From: Myxococcales bacterium
GTDB lineage: Bacteria > Myxococcota_A > UBA796 > GCA-2862545
Reading direction: 5' to 3'
Length of the DNA stretch: 64,000 nt
Assembly: GCA_019634415.1 (NCBI GenBank)
Contig: JAHQVJ010000207.1
Location: 40,359 to 104,358 of the forward strand
Shown piece after piece: positions 1 to 8,955 of this stretch (positions are counted from its first letter, which is position 1; each line of letters begins with the position of its first letter). A model generated the notes under the pieces. It did no database searches. It had not been told where the DNA came from and saw only the letters and a list, made by a program, of their open reading frames with translations. Made by a program: the position numbers and the translations under genes.

Positions 1-418
1 GCACGTCGAACACCTCCGCGAAGGCGCCGTCGGCCGTGGAGAACCCGAGCTCGATCTCGATCTCCACCTGGTCCCCGCAGTCCAGCGCTGGCTCGCTCAG
101 CACCGTGTCCCCGTTGTCGGGGTACACCACCTCGTAGTCCACCCACTCCACCGCGCCGGTGTCGTGGGTCACGTCGACGGTGAGCTCCGTCTCGGTGCCG
201 AGCTGCCCGTACCGCAGCGTGTAGACATGGGTTCCAGCGGCGAGATCGAGCATCTCCTGGGGCGAGAATCCCAGCGACGAGACCTCGTCCAGCGCCAGGG
301 AGGTCCCGTCCACCCGCTTGCACTCCGCACCGGTCTCCGAGCCGATCTGACCACCCGGGTTGATCGCGTCGGGATCACATCCCATCAGCGCAAGCGCTGC
401 CAAGGTCCAGCGGATCAT
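1..418 (-). CDS. Putative lipoprotein, 3' end outside window
   Basis: The reading frame begins with ATG and runs off the left edge, so only about 139 N-terminal residues are visible. A short N-terminal hydrophobic stretch (MIRWTLAALALMGC) ends in a lipobox-like LMGC, which suggests export and lipid anchoring at Cys14. The mature part is acidic, has a few Cys, and carries alternating hydrophobic and acidic residues typical of beta-sandwich surface proteins. No family is recognised. It is transcribed away from the HTH regulator at 556, with which it shares a 137-base divergent intergenic region. Confidence 0.6.
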   Translation of the reverse strand, partial: MIRWTLAALALMGCDPDAINPGGQIGSETGAECKRVDGTSLALDEVSSLGFSPQEMLDLAAGTHVYTLRYGQLGTETELTVDVTHDTGAVEWVDYEVVYPDNGDTVLSEPALDCGDQVEIEIELGFSTADGAFAEVFDV

Positions 419-555
419 GTCTCCTCCTCGTTGCCCCGTTCCATGAACAGCATGCGCCACCACCTCGCTGGAGGCCATGTCCGTTCCGCACATATCGTGG
501 ACCAGAAACGTGGCTGATGGTGCGAACCTGTTAGATCACGCTACCAGGAGCACCC

Positions 556-1551
556 ATGAAGCTGGACTACGAGGCCATGGCAAGCCAGCTCCTCCGCGCG
601 GTGCGGGGCCGACGGTCGCAGGTCGCCTTCAGCCGACGCCTCGGCTACGCCTCGAACGTCGCCTACACCTGGGAGTCCGGTCGTCGCTGGCCCACCGCCT
701 CCACCTTCCTGCACGCGCTGCAGCGCACGGGGGTAGACGTCCCCACGGTGCTCACCACCTTCGCGCTGCCCCCACAGCCCGGAGCGCCTCGAGCGGCGTC
801 CACGCAGCTCGACGGCCCCGACCGCGTCGCTGCGTTCCTGCAGGCGCTGAAGGGCAACGCCTCCGTCCGCGAGATCGCGCTGCGCGCTGGACGGAGCCGG
901 TTCGCCGTGTCGCGATGGCTCAAGGGGCAGGCGGAGCCTCGCCTACCCGACCTGCTGCGGGTGGTGCAGGCCATGAGCCTCCGGGTGCTGGATCTGGTGG
1001 CCCAGCTGGTGGATCCCGCCGAGCTTCCCTCCACGCGCCGCGCCTGGCGCAGGCTGGAGGCCACGCGGGCCCTGGCGAGGGCCTCTCCCTGGGCCCAGGC
1101 CGTGCTCCTGGCCCTCGAGCTGGACAGCTACCGCGACACCCCCAGCCACGACGACGCCTGGCTCGCCGACCACCTGCGCATCCATCCCGGGCACGTGACC
1201 GACGCCATCGGCATGTTGCTGCAGACCGGCCAGATCTCCCGCCGCGGCGACCACTACGTGCCCGTGGTGATCCAGGCCGTGGACGTCGGCCCCACCCCCT
1301 CGGGCCCCTCCCCCCACGCCCTGAAGGCGCACTGGAGCGAGGTGGCGCTGCAGCGACTCCGCGAGGGAGCACCCGGCCTGTTCTCCTACAACCTCGTCGT
1401 CGTGTCGGAGCACGATCTGGCGCAGATCGAGGCCCTACAGCGCGCCCACTACCGCGCCATCCGGGCCCTGGTGGCGGACTCGGAGCCCGCGGAGAGACTG
1501 GTGCTGCTCAACCTGCAGACCGTCCCCATCGACGTCGGTCAGGCCACATAG
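556..1551 (+). CDS. HTH transcriptional regulator with DUF4423-like C-terminus (TIGR02147-like)
   Basis: A 331-residue protein whose first 60 residues form an XRE-like helix-turn-helix (FSRRLGYASNVAYTWESG). A second HTH-like stretch follows at about 100-125 (SVREIALRAGRSRFAVSRWL). The C-terminal half, ending in VLLNLQTVPID, has the shape of DUF4423, found in TIGR02147-type regulators of Fibrobacter and Myxococcota. The likely role is DNA-binding regulation; the target is unknown. The start follows an AGGAGC ribosome site. The last 13 bases overlap the end of the convergent Lrp-type gene. The family call is by recognition of the overall pattern and is moderately sure; DNA binding is surer. Confidence 0.7.
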   Translation: MKLDYEAMASQLLRAVRGRRSQVAFSRRLGYASNVAYTWESGRRWPTASTFLHALQRTGVDVPTVLTTFALPPQPGAPRAASTQLDGPDRVAAFLQALKGNASVREIALRAGRSRFAVSRWLKGQAEPRLPDLLRVVQAMSLRVLDLVAQLVDPAELPSTRRAWRRLEATRALARASPWAQAVLLALELDSYRDTPSHDDAWLADHLRIHPGHVTDAIGMLLQTGQISRRGDHYVPVVIQAVDVGPTPSGPSPHALKAHWSEVALQRLREGAPGLFSYNLVVVSEHDLAQIEALQRAHYRAIRALVADSEPAERLVLLNLQTVPIDVGQAT

Positions 1552-2009
1552 TCGGGGTGCCGTGGCGAGCGGTAGCGATCGAACAGGATCTCGGTGCGCA
1601 CCCGCGCGATGGTGTCCTCCACCGCCACGCGATCGAGCACGAGGTCCCGCAGGTGGTGAGTGTCGCGCACGGCCACGTGCAGCACCACGTCGTCGTCGCC
1701 GCCGACGTAGTAGGCCACCACCACCTCGGGTAGCTCCGCCAGGGACTCCCACACCCGACGCGCGGTGTTGCGGCCGTGGGTGGCCAAGCGCAGGAACAGC
1801 AGCGCCTGCAACCCCACACCGAGGGCAGCGGGGTCGACGTCGGCATGCACTCCGCGCACCACCCCCGTCTCCACGAGGCGCTTGAGCCGACTGTGCGTGG
1901 AACTGGGCGCCAAACCTACCGTAGCGGCCAGCTCCTTGTTGGAGGCCCGTCCATCCTTCTGCAGGGCCCGGATCAAGGCGAGGTCGATTCGGTCCAGGGT
2001 GCTGGCCAT
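1539..2009 (-). CDS. Lrp/AsnC family transcriptional regulator
   Basis: The 156-residue protein has the usual family length and both family parts. The N-terminal winged helix (LDRIDLALIRALQKDGR, then NKELAATVGLAPSS) is the AsnC DNA-binding domain, and residues about 65-150 form the RAM/ligand-binding domain with GGDDDVVLHVAV. It lies head to head with a ThrE-type amino-acid exporter, 59 bases apart. That matches the common arrangement of Lrp-like regulators controlling a neighbouring amino-acid transporter, so local control of the exporter by an amino acid is a reasonable inference. Confidence 0.9.
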   Translation of the reverse strand: MASTLDRIDLALIRALQKDGRASNKELAATVGLAPSSTHSRLKRLVETGVVRGVHADVDPAALGVGLQALLFLRLATHGRNTARRVWESLAELPEVVVAYYVGGDDDVVLHVAVRDTHHLRDLVLDRVAVEDTIARVRTEILFDRYRSPRHPDYVA

Positions 2010-2068
2010 CGGCCTTCTCCGAAGAAGATTCGATCGATTGACTAGAAGCCCGAAGATAACATTCCTCT

Positions 2069-3271
2069 ATGGTCGCATCGAACGAACATTCACGACCGGT
2101 TCGTATCGGTCCCGAAGAGTTCACCACGCTGGCGGTGGGCCTGCTGGAGTGCGGCGCCCCCAGCCACGAGGTGGAGGCCTCCATCGACCGGCTGTTGGCG
2201 GCATCGGGCGTGACGGGAACCGCCGTGGCCACGCCCACGGCCGTGTGGCTGCAGGTGGGGGACGACACGCGCATCGCGCGGGCCCGACCGGGCGGCGTGG
2301 ATCTGGGCAAGCTCAGCCTGCTGAAGCGCTGGCTCGACGACGGCGCCACGCCGCGCCACGCCCTGCACGACATCCTGAAGGCCCCCACGCGGTGGTCGCC
2401 TGGCCTGCAGCGCCTCGCGTTCGTGGTGGGCTCCGCCAGCGCCGGGCTGTTGATGGGCAGCAGCTCCGTGGACATGGTGGCCGGCGCCTTGGCGGGATGG
2501 GTCGTGCACCTCGCGCTCACGGGCGTCACCACGGAGGCCTGGCGACCGCTGGTGAACCTGGTGGTGGGCGGGCTGTCGGGCCTGGTGGGCGGAGCGGCCG
2601 CGCTGTTGGGGGCCGAGTCCTTCGCCGTGGCGATGGCGGGTGTGATCGTCGTCGTGCCCGGGCTGTCGCTGACGGTGGCCGTGGCGGAGCTGGCCGCCGG
2701 TATGTGGACGGCCGGCTCCTCGCGCCTCACCGCGGCCGCCCTCGCGTGCGCCCAGCTGGCCGTGGGGCTCGGGCTCGGGCTGTCGGTGGGTGCGGACCTG
2801 CCAGCGCTGGTCTCGTTCGGGCCGGTGCACCCTGCCCTGGCCACCCCCATGGTGTTGTTGGCCGCCCCGGTGGCGTTCGGTGTACTGCTCGGCTGCCATG
2901 GCCGCGACCTACCTGCGGTGGTGGTCGTCACCTCCGTGGGCTTCCTGGTGCAGAGCCACCTCCCCGGTGTGGCGGGGGCAGCCGCGGCCGCGCTGGTGGT
3001 GGGACTGTCGGCCAACGCCGTGGCCCGCACGCGCCGTATCTCGGCGCTGGTGGTCTCCGTACCGGGGGTGCTGCTGCTCGTCCCGGGTAGCCTCGGGGTG
3101 CGGAGCGCCAACCTGGTGATCCATCAGGACCTGCTGGGTGCGCTACAGCTCGCCGCGCAGTCCCTGGGCCTGGCCGGGGCCATCGCCCTGGGGCTGCTCA
3201 CCGCCCATGCCTTGCTGCCTACGTGGGCTGTGGCGGCTCGTAGCAGTCGAAGTTTTCCTGCCGAACGATGA
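2069..3271 (+). CDS. ThrE-type threonine/serine exporter family membrane protein
   Basis: A 400-residue integral membrane protein. The N-terminal soluble part (residues 10-105) carries the DUF1212/ThrE pattern (LAVGLLECGAPSHEVEASI, then VWLQVGDDTRIA). About ten hydrophobic segments follow, the last four matching the DUF3815 half. Both halves are fused in one chain, as in Corynebacterium ThrE, whereas many bacteria split them. The probable role is proton-driven export of threonine or serine across the inner membrane. It is divergent from the Lrp-type regulator. The 3' end overlaps the convergent SnoaL-like gene by 53 bases. Confidence 0.85.
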   Translation: MVASNEHSRPVRIGPEEFTTLAVGLLECGAPSHEVEASIDRLLAASGVTGTAVATPTAVWLQVGDDTRIARARPGGVDLGKLSLLKRWLDDGATPRHALHDILKAPTRWSPGLQRLAFVVGSASAGLLMGSSSVDMVAGALAGWVVHLALTGVTTEAWRPLVNLVVGGLSGLVGGAAALLGAESFAVAMAGVIVVVPGLSLTVAVAELAAGMWTAGSSRLTAAALACAQLAVGLGLGLSVGADLPALVSFGPVHPALATPMVLLAAPVAFGVLLGCHGRDLPAVVVVTSVGFLVQSHLPGVAGAAAAALVVGLSANAVARTRRISALVVSVPGVLLLVPGSLGVRSANLVIHQDLLGALQLAAQSLGLAGAIALGLLTAHALLPTWAVAARSSRSFPAER

Positions 3272-3617
3272 GGTCGTCGCGCAGCTCGAAGAACATCGCG
3301 AGCTTCGCGCGCAGCACCGTGCCCATGCGCCAGGCCCCGATCCGCACCGCCAGCTCCCCCTCCCAGGCCGCACGGAGCACGTGACTGTCGGCGTCCACGC
3401 GGATGCGATCCCACACGTCGAAGTGCTGACGAGCGATGATCTCGGCCCCTGCCTGCACGCCGTCCAGCATGCCCTGACGGTCCCGCACGCGGCCCTTGGG
3501 GCTGATGAGGTTGGGGTGCTCGATGAACTCCACGTCTTCGTGCAGCAGCTTGGCGACGGCATCCACGTCTGGAGCCAGGGCCGACACCTCCGCCAGGTAG
3601 CGCTCGATGACGTCCAT
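3219..3617 (-). CDS. SnoaL-like / NTF2-fold protein
   Basis: A 132-residue protein starting MDVIERYLAEV. Its pattern is that of the NTF2-like superfamily: N-terminal helices, VAKLLHEDVEFIEHPN, then a run of beta-strands containing WEGELAVRI and FFELRDDLIVRQENFDCY. Members are small cone-shaped proteins with varied enzymatic or binding roles, so no reaction can be named. A longer reading of the frame is possible, but this ATG fits the usual domain start. The 3' end overlaps the exporter gene on the other strand. The hydrolase gene lies 46 bases downstream on the same strand. Confidence 0.75.
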   Translation of the reverse strand: MDVIERYLAEVSALAPDVDAVAKLLHEDVEFIEHPNLISPKGRVRDRQGMLDGVQAGAEIIARQHFDVWDRIRVDADSHVLRAAWEGELAVRIGAWRMGTVLRAKLAMFFELRDDLIVRQENFDCYEPPQPT

Positions 3618-3663
3618 GCCGACCGTCCAGGGGGTGGGTGGAGGATCGGAATACCACGCGCTG

Positions 3664-4617
3664 TCAGGCAGCGGTGAGGAACCTCGCGACGGGCTCGAAC
3701 ACCTCGCTCGGGGCGATGTCCGACACGAACAGGTCCGCATGGCCCACGGGATGACCATCGGGGTGCGCCACCAGCCGCACCGACACCGGGCCTGCCGTGG
3801 CGCGGATGACCGACAGGGCCGCAGGGCGAGGCACCACGCCGTCTCCCGAGCCGACGATCAACAACGTGGGACGGTCGAAGCGCGACAGCTCGTCGAGCAC
3901 CGACCGACCCGACATCCGCAGGTCGCGACGCATCCAGGCGCCGATGTCCCGGTTGATGGCGGGATGAGGGTCCTCGACGGTGCGCGTGAGCGCGACCGCA
4001 TGCCCGACGTCGGTGATGCTCGGGTTCAGGTAGAAGCGCAGGGCCGCAGGAGCGAGTCGCGCCACCACGGGCAAGGCCACGCGAGCCACGGACCGCGTGC
4101 CCTTCACCGGGATGGCGCCCACCGTCTGCATGAGTCGTCCCAGGATGCGCCGCCTGCGCGACCGCCCCCAGTCCAGCGGGGTCCCGATGGCCACGAGGCG
4201 GTCCACGCCCGAATCGGCGCTAAGGGCCACGTGCGCCAGCAGCATGGATCCCCCCAGGCTGCAGCCGATGGCGTGCACCTGCTGCACACCCGCGGTCTGG
4301 CGGACGTACTGCACGGCGGCGGGCAGGTCGCGCAGGGCGAAGGCCTCGAGGGAGACCGCGCCCGCGTCTGGACCGGGCCCCGACGTGGACGTGCCCCGCA
4401 GGTCCACGCCCCACGGATCGAGGCCCGCGTCGAGCAGCACGTCGAGGAAGCTGCGGCCCGAGGGGTGGAACTGCGCGATGTAGGAGTTCATGCCGTAGCC
4501 GGGCACGAACAACACCGGGGTGCCGCGTGGCGGAGCGTCGGTGCGCAGGCGCCACAGCGACAGCGACCATCCGTCGGAGGTGGGCACGTGGTGTTGCTCG
4601 ATGCGCGCTTGGGCCAT
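3664..4617 (-). CDS. Alpha/beta hydrolase
   Basis: A 317-residue alpha/beta hydrolase fold protein. The nucleophile elbow GCSLGGS gives the catalytic Ser. VLFVPGYGMN near residue 37 is the HG-type oxyanion strand. GSGDGVVP supplies the acid, and GHADLFV near the C-terminus supplies the His. No signal peptide is seen, so it is probably cytoplasmic. The hydrophobic architecture (DVLLDAGLDPWGVDLRGT) is like that of PHA-synthase-related and lipase-like hydrolases, but the substrate cannot be told. It lies between the SnoaL-like gene and a lipoprotein gene on the same strand. Confidence 0.88.
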   Translation of the reverse strand: MAQARIEQHHVPTSDGWSLSLWRLRTDAPPRGTPVLFVPGYGMNSYIAQFHPSGRSFLDVLLDAGLDPWGVDLRGTSTSGPGPDAGAVSLEAFALRDLPAAVQYVRQTAGVQQVHAIGCSLGGSMLLAHVALSADSGVDRLVAIGTPLDWGRSRRRRILGRLMQTVGAIPVKGTRSVARVALPVVARLAPAALRFYLNPSITDVGHAVALTRTVEDPHPAINRDIGAWMRRDLRMSGRSVLDELSRFDRPTLLIVGSGDGVVPRPAALSVIRATAGPVSVRLVAHPDGHPVGHADLFVSDIAPSEVFEPVARFLTAA

Positions 4618-4630
4618 GCCCCTTCGTACC

Positions 4631-5206
4631 CTACTGGGGCACCCCATCGAAGTCGCTGGCCAGGTCGATGTGCGTGGTTCCGCTGAAGCTCCAGGTGTGA
4701 TCGAAGGAGGCGGACAGCGAGGTGGCGTCGAGGTTGCCGGAGAACGGCACGTCCTCGGTGGCACCGGAGAAGTGGGTCACGACCGCGATGCCCTCCAACT
4801 CGTTCTTCGTGACGGAGCCCGTGAAGTCGAACGTCCAGGTCGCCTTGAACTGCTGCGACGTGCAGAGCCCCGTGCCCGTCAGATCCGTCCCGGCCAGCGT
4901 GAGCTCCACGGAGCCCGAGCAGGTGTCGGGCGTGCCCGTGCCCGGCCCCTTCTCGATGGTGTAGGCCTCGATGTCCACCACGAAGTCGCCCACGTCGTAG
5001 ATCGTCTTGCCGTCGGTGGTCGGCGCGGCGGTGTCGCCCTTGGCCACGTCGGTGTCCGCGTCGGTATCGGTGTCGGCGTCCGCATCGGCGTCGGTGTCGG
5101 CGTCCGCATCGAGGACCAGATCGACGACGGCATCGGTCTGTTCGTCGGGCGCGCCAGAGCAAGCGCAGAGCAGTAGACAGGTGGCGAGGGTGGAGCGAGC
5201 GTGCAT
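4631..5206 (-). CDS. Lipoprotein with Asp/Ala/Thr repeat linker
   Basis: A 191-residue protein with a lipoprotein signal (CLLLCAC at residues 10-16). It is followed by a low-complexity stretch at about 30-54 made of DAD and DTD units, then a 125-residue beta-rich domain (GSVELTLAGTDLTGTG and SASFDHTWSFSGTTHIDL). The acidic spacer may bind calcium or hold the domain off the membrane; this is inference. No family is recognised. It is divergent from the winged-helix STAND regulator that starts at 5295, with 88 bases between them, so it is a candidate target of that regulator. Confidence 0.75.
   Translation of the reverse strand: MHARSTLATCLLLCACSGAPDEQTDAVVDLVLDADADTDADADADTDTDADTDVAKGDTAAPTTDGKTIYDVGDFVVDIEAYTIEKGPGTGTPDTCSGSVELTLAGTDLTGTGLCTSQQFKATWTFDFTGSVTKNELEGIAVVTHFSGATEDVPFSGNLDATSLSASFDHTWSFSGTTHIDLASDFDGVPQ
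5046..5114. repeat. Hexanucleotide-type simple repeat inside lipoprotein gene
   Basis: Imperfect tandem units of GTCGGC, GTCGGT and GTCCGC type encode the alternating Asp-Ala/Asp-Thr stretch of the lipoprotein. Copy number in such repeats can change by slippage. Because units are multiples of three, the frame would be kept and only linker length would vary. Confidence 0.8.
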
Positions 5207-5294
5207 GAGGCCTCCATCAGCGGCGAGATCCGCTACTCATGGGGTGGCTCGAGGCCATGACACAGACCAGCTACAGCCGGATACGAAATGCTAC

Positions 5295-8012
5295 ATGGCT
5301 GACCCCTTGAAGCTCCGCAGCTGCGTGGTGCACCTGGACCGTCGGCGCGTCGAGCGGCAGAACACGTCGACGCCGCTGACCACCCAGGAGGCTGGCCTGC
5401 TGGCGTTCCTGTCGGAGCGTCCCGGACAGACCGTGGCCCGCGACACGCTGTTCACCGACGTCCTCGGCTATGCCGCGAACACTCGGTCGCGCGCGCTCGA
5501 CGCTGCGGTCCGACGACTCCGGCACAAGATCGAGGTAGATCCTGCCCACCCCGACCACCTGCTCACGGTGCACGGCGAGGGCTACTGCTGGGTGCCCATG
5601 GAGGTGGAGCGCACCGGCGCCGGCCAGGCTCCTCGCTATCGCACGGACTTCGTCGGTCGGGCCGACTTGGTCGCGCGCCTGGGGGAGCTGCTGGATCACG
5701 AGGCGCTGATCACGGTCCACGGACCGGGCGGGGTGGGCAAGACACGACTGGTGGCCGAGGCACTCGCCGCACACGACCTCGATGCCGCCTGGGTGACCGT
5801 GCCTCCGGGCGCAGACGTCCCCACGCTTGCGAGCTGCGTGGCCCGAGCCCTGGAGATCGACGATGGAGCCGACACCGTGGCGGCGGTGGGAACGGCACTG
5901 GAGGCGCGACGGGGGCTGCACCTGGTGCTGGACGCAGCGGAGGCCGCCGTGGAGGCGACAGCCGAGCTCGCGCACACCTGGGTCGATGGCTGGTCCGATC
6001 TCCGAGTGGTGATCACGAGCCGAGAGCTCCTTCGGATCACAGCGGAACGCCCCATCGCGGTGGAGCCACTGCCAGCGGCGCAGGCCATCGAGCTGCTCCT
6101 CGGGCGGGCTGCTCGGGCGCGGGGCGGCCGTCCCTGGTCCGGTGCGAGCCGTCAGGCCCTCGAGCCCTTGGTGGACCGCCTGGACCGCCTGCCCTTGGCG
6201 GTGGAGCTGGCCGCGAGCCGCGCGGTGATGCTGTCGGCGACAGCCCTCCTCGAGCGGCTCGACGATCGGTTCACCCTCCTGCGCCGCCCCCAGCGCGACG
6301 GCACTCCGCGTCATGCCACCCTGCACGCGATGCTCGATTGGTCGTGGCAGCTGCTGACGGAGGACGAACGCCGGGTGCTGCTGTGCGTGGCGATCCTGCA
6401 GGGCCCGTTCACGATGGACGTGGTGGAGGTCCTGACGGACGTGGCCGACCCCCTCGACACCGTGAGCTCCCTGTGCGCCAAGAGCCTGATTCACTCTCGG
6501 GAAGACGGAACCCTGATCCTGCTCGACAGCGTGCGGGACTTCGCCCGCACCCAAGCCGCCACACCACCGTGGCAGGGCGTGATGCCGCGCGCCCGACGGC
6601 AGCTGGCCACAAACGCCCCGCGGCTCGTGCTGGCCCCCATCGACCAGCTGGCGGCGGCCCACCTCGCCCTCGAGGAAGCGCTCCCTCAGGCCGCGGACGC
6701 CGTGCTCGCCGCCTGTGACGCCTCCAGAGACCAGGCCGCCATCCTCACCCTGGCCGAGGCCGCGCGACGGCACCTGCACGGTCGGGATCTGCAACGGGTG
6801 GCCATCACAGCCACGTCCCTCCTGGTCCGTGGAGCCGATCCCGAGGTGCTGCGCGCCTGGCTGGACGTGCTGACCGCTGAGGAGGATGCCGGGCCCGACC
6901 ATCACCGCGCAGTGGGCCAGCTCCTGCTCGCCCAAGGGCACGTGGCCGACGCCGAGGCCCGTCTGAGACACGCCGCCGAGGCAGACGATGGCTCGGCCGC
7001 CGAGGCCCTGGTGCTCTGTGGCGAGTGCCGCCTGCGCTCGGCCGATCCCCTCGGGGCAGAGACGGTCCTTCAGCATGCCCGAGAGCGGGCTCCACAGGGC
7101 AGCCTCGTGTGGTCTCGCGCCACCGCGCTGCTGGCCATCGCCGTGCGGGACGGACGAGGCAAGCAGCAGCGCGCCCTCGAGCTCTTCACCGCAGCGTCCG
7201 AGGCCCAGCACACGCTCGGACGCCCGCGCGACGCCGCGGTGACCCAGGCGAACATGGCCAACCTGCACTACCTGCAAGGGCGAATCCGCGACGCGCTGAC
7301 CGCCTACGCCGAGGCCGCCGAGATCCTGAGCGCCGCGGGCGATCTCCGAGCGTTGCTGATGTGCCGCTCCAACCTGGCCGTGGTGCACGACTGCCTGGGC
7401 GATGCCGACGCCTCGGCGCAAGCCCACCACCAGGTGGTCACCCTCGCAGAGCGCCTCGGAGACCACGCATCGGCGGCGCTGGCGAAGGTCAACCTGGCGC
7501 AGCATCTGTCCCACTCGGGCCAGCATCCGCGCGCACTGCAGCTGGTGGCCGAGGCGTGTGCACAGGCAGACACCGAGGGCGCTGCCGGCGTCGCTGTCTA
7601 TGCCTGGATGGTGCGGGCTCGCCTGACGGGCCCCGTCGACCTGCAAGCCGCCACCCACGCCGCGGAGCAGGCGTGGCAGATCTTGGGAACCCCCGACCCC
7701 GACACCCCCTTGAGCACGGAGCTGCGGGTGGTACACGCCGAGCTGCTCGCCACCACCGATGCCGAGCGAGCCGCCGAGCAGCTGCGCCTCGCCGAGCAAC
7801 ACATCGGCAGCCTCGGCGGACGACAGCCCCTCGACATCGGACTGCAGGTGGCCTTCGCGAGGCTGGCCCTGGCCCAGGACGACCCCGACGAGGCCGCTCG
7901 GAGGCTCGAGCAAGCTCGGGCCACCGTCAGCGCCCTGCAGCTGAGCCCCCGGTCGAGGCTATCGGTGGGGCTCCATCAGGTGCAGGCCCTGCTGGATCAG
8001 CGCAGGCCGTAG
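5295..8012 (+). CDS. Winged-helix STAND ATPase TPR regulator (copy 1)
   Basis: A 905-residue protein. Residues 1-105 form an OmpR-type winged helix (LFTDVLGYAANTRSRALDAAV, then TVHGEGYCWVP) without a receiver domain. Residues 118-450 are an NB-ARC-like STAND ATPase with Walker A GPGGVGKTR at 143-151, a Walker B-like LHLVLDAAEA, and a GLPL-like RLPLAVELAASRA. The C-terminal 400 residues are helical TPR-like repeats. Such proteins are AfsR-like DNA-binding switches that oligomerise after ligand sensing. The chosen ATG gives the usual winged-helix start; the frame is open far upstream but overlaps the divergent lipoprotein. The final 16 bases overlap dapA. Two paralogues lie in this window. Confidence 0.85.
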   Translation: MADPLKLRSCVVHLDRRRVERQNTSTPLTTQEAGLLAFLSERPGQTVARDTLFTDVLGYAANTRSRALDAAVRRLRHKIEVDPAHPDHLLTVHGEGYCWVPMEVERTGAGQAPRYRTDFVGRADLVARLGELLDHEALITVHGPGGVGKTRLVAEALAAHDLDAAWVTVPPGADVPTLASCVARALEIDDGADTVAAVGTALEARRGLHLVLDAAEAAVEATAELAHTWVDGWSDLRVVITSRELLRITAERPIAVEPLPAAQAIELLLGRAARARGGRPWSGASRQALEPLVDRLDRLPLAVELAASRAVMLSATALLERLDDRFTLLRRPQRDGTPRHATLHAMLDWSWQLLTEDERRVLLCVAILQGPFTMDVVEVLTDVADPLDTVSSLCAKSLIHSREDGTLILLDSVRDFARTQAATPPWQGVMPRARRQLATNAPRLVLAPIDQLAAAHLALEEALPQAADAVLAACDASRDQAAILTLAEAARRHLHGRDLQRVAITATSLLVRGADPEVLRAWLDVLTAEEDAGPDHHRAVGQLLLAQGHVADAEARLRHAAEADDGSAAEALVLCGECRLRSADPLGAETVLQHARERAPQGSLVWSRATALLAIAVRDGRGKQQRALELFTAASEAQHTLGRPRDAAVTQANMANLHYLQGRIRDALTAYAEAAEILSAAGDLRALLMCRSNLAVVHDCLGDADASAQAHHQVVTLAERLGDHASAALAKVNLAQHLSHSGQHPRALQLVAEACAQADTEGAAGVAVYAWMVRARLTGPVDLQAATHAAEQAWQILGTPDPDTPLSTELRVVHAELLATTDAERAAEQLRLAEQHIGSLGGRQPLDIGLQVAFARLALAQDDPDEAARRLEQARATVSALQLSPRSRLSVGLHQVQALLDQRRP

Positions 8013-8875
8013 GCCGCCAGACAGGCCATCAGCTCGGCCTGCGGCCCCTCGTCCATCGGGCACAGCGGCAGCCGGAAGTGCGCCTCGCACAGCCCCAGGC
8101 TGGCCATCGCCGTCTTGACCGGGAGCGGATTGGTCTGCACGAACAGGGCGCGGAACAGGGGCTGCAGCTCGGCGTTGAGGGCCGCCGCCTCGGCCAGCTC
8201 TCCGCGCCTGCTGTGCCCCATCAGCGCCACCACGCGCTCCGGAATCAGGTTCGACGCCACCGACACACAGCCCTTCCCCCCCACCGCCACCGTGGGCAGT
8301 GCAGTGAAGTCGTCGCCCGAGAGCACCGCGAAGTCGTCGTCCGTGACCCGCACCAGCTCTGCCGCGTTGGCCAGATCCGCAGTGGCGTCCTTGGCGCAGG
8401 TCACGTTGGGGATCTGGGCGAGCCGCCCGATGGTGTCGGTGTGCACCTTCACCGACGTGCGGCCGGGCACGTCGTAGACACAGACCCCCAGCTCCGGCAC
8501 CGCCTCCGCGATGGCGGCGAAGTGTCGGTACAGCCCCTCCTGGGTGGGCTTGTTGTAGTAGGGCGCGGTGGCCAGCACGCCCGTGGCTCCCACCCCGCGG
8601 GCCGCCTTCGCCGTGCGGATGGCGGTCGCCGTGTTGTTGCTGCCGATCCCCGCCATCACCGGCCGGCCCTGCGAGGCCTCCACCGTGATCCGGATCACGT
8701 CCACGTGCTCGTCGTAGTCGAGAGTGGGCGCTTCCCCGGTGGTGCCGCAGGGCACCAGCCCGTCCACCCCCGCCTCCACCTGCCGCGTCACCAACGCGCG
8801 CAGGGTGTCGTGGTCCACGGATCCATCGGACCGGAAGGGCGTCACCAGCGCCGTGAGCAGGCCTTCGAACCGCAC
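7997..8875 (-). CDS. dapA: 4-hydroxy-tetrahydrodipicolinate synthase
   Basis: The 292-residue protein condenses pyruvate and aspartate semialdehyde in lysine and diaminopimelate synthesis in the cytoplasm. It has the family TIM-barrel signature: GLLTALVTPF at the N-terminus, PCGTTGEAPTL, the catalytic Tyr in APYYNKPTQEG, and the Schiff-base Lys in TCAKDAT. The GTG chosen here sits six bases after GAGGAGG; another in-frame GTG six bases earlier is too close to that site. It is transcribed alone, with cpaB diverging upstream and the STAND gene converging and overlapping at the 3' end. Confidence 0.95.
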   Translation of the reverse strand: MRFEGLLTALVTPFRSDGSVDHDTLRALVTRQVEAGVDGLVPCGTTGEAPTLDYDEHVDVIRITVEASQGRPVMAGIGSNNTATAIRTAKAARGVGATGVLATAPYYNKPTQEGLYRHFAAIAEAVPELGVCVYDVPGRTSVKVHTDTIGRLAQIPNVTCAKDATADLANAAELVRVTDDDFAVLSGDDFTALPTVAVGGKGCVSVASNLIPERVVALMGHSRRGELAEAAALNAELQPLFRALFVQTNPLPVKTAMASLGLCEAHFRLPLCPMDEGPQAELMACLAAYGLR

Positions 8876-8955
8876 GGTCACCTCCTCGGCGGCATCTACC
8901 GCCCCGGCCGCTCCGCAGCCAGTCGATCTGATACGGTCGTCCTCGGGGGTTGCTG

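Noticed and set aside
2030..2037. TCGATCGA before the Lrp-type gene as a shared regulon site with the CarD-family gene
   Set aside because: An 8-base self-complementary word also occurs elsewhere in the window (for example near 53690); only the paired form at 51705 looks special.
2038..2062. TTGACT and TAACAT as a sigma-70 promoter for the exporter
   Set aside because: The spacer is only 13 bases, too short for a normal promoter.
5046..5114. Short tandem units that might suggest a CRISPR array
   Set aside because: Units are six bases, in frame and inside a lipoprotein gene, with no spacers and no cas genes.
5271..7913. 880-residue open frame antisense to the first STAND regulator
   Set aside because: It mirrors the GC-rich coding strand, has His/Gly/Gln-rich composition and no domain; the sense frame has clear motifs.
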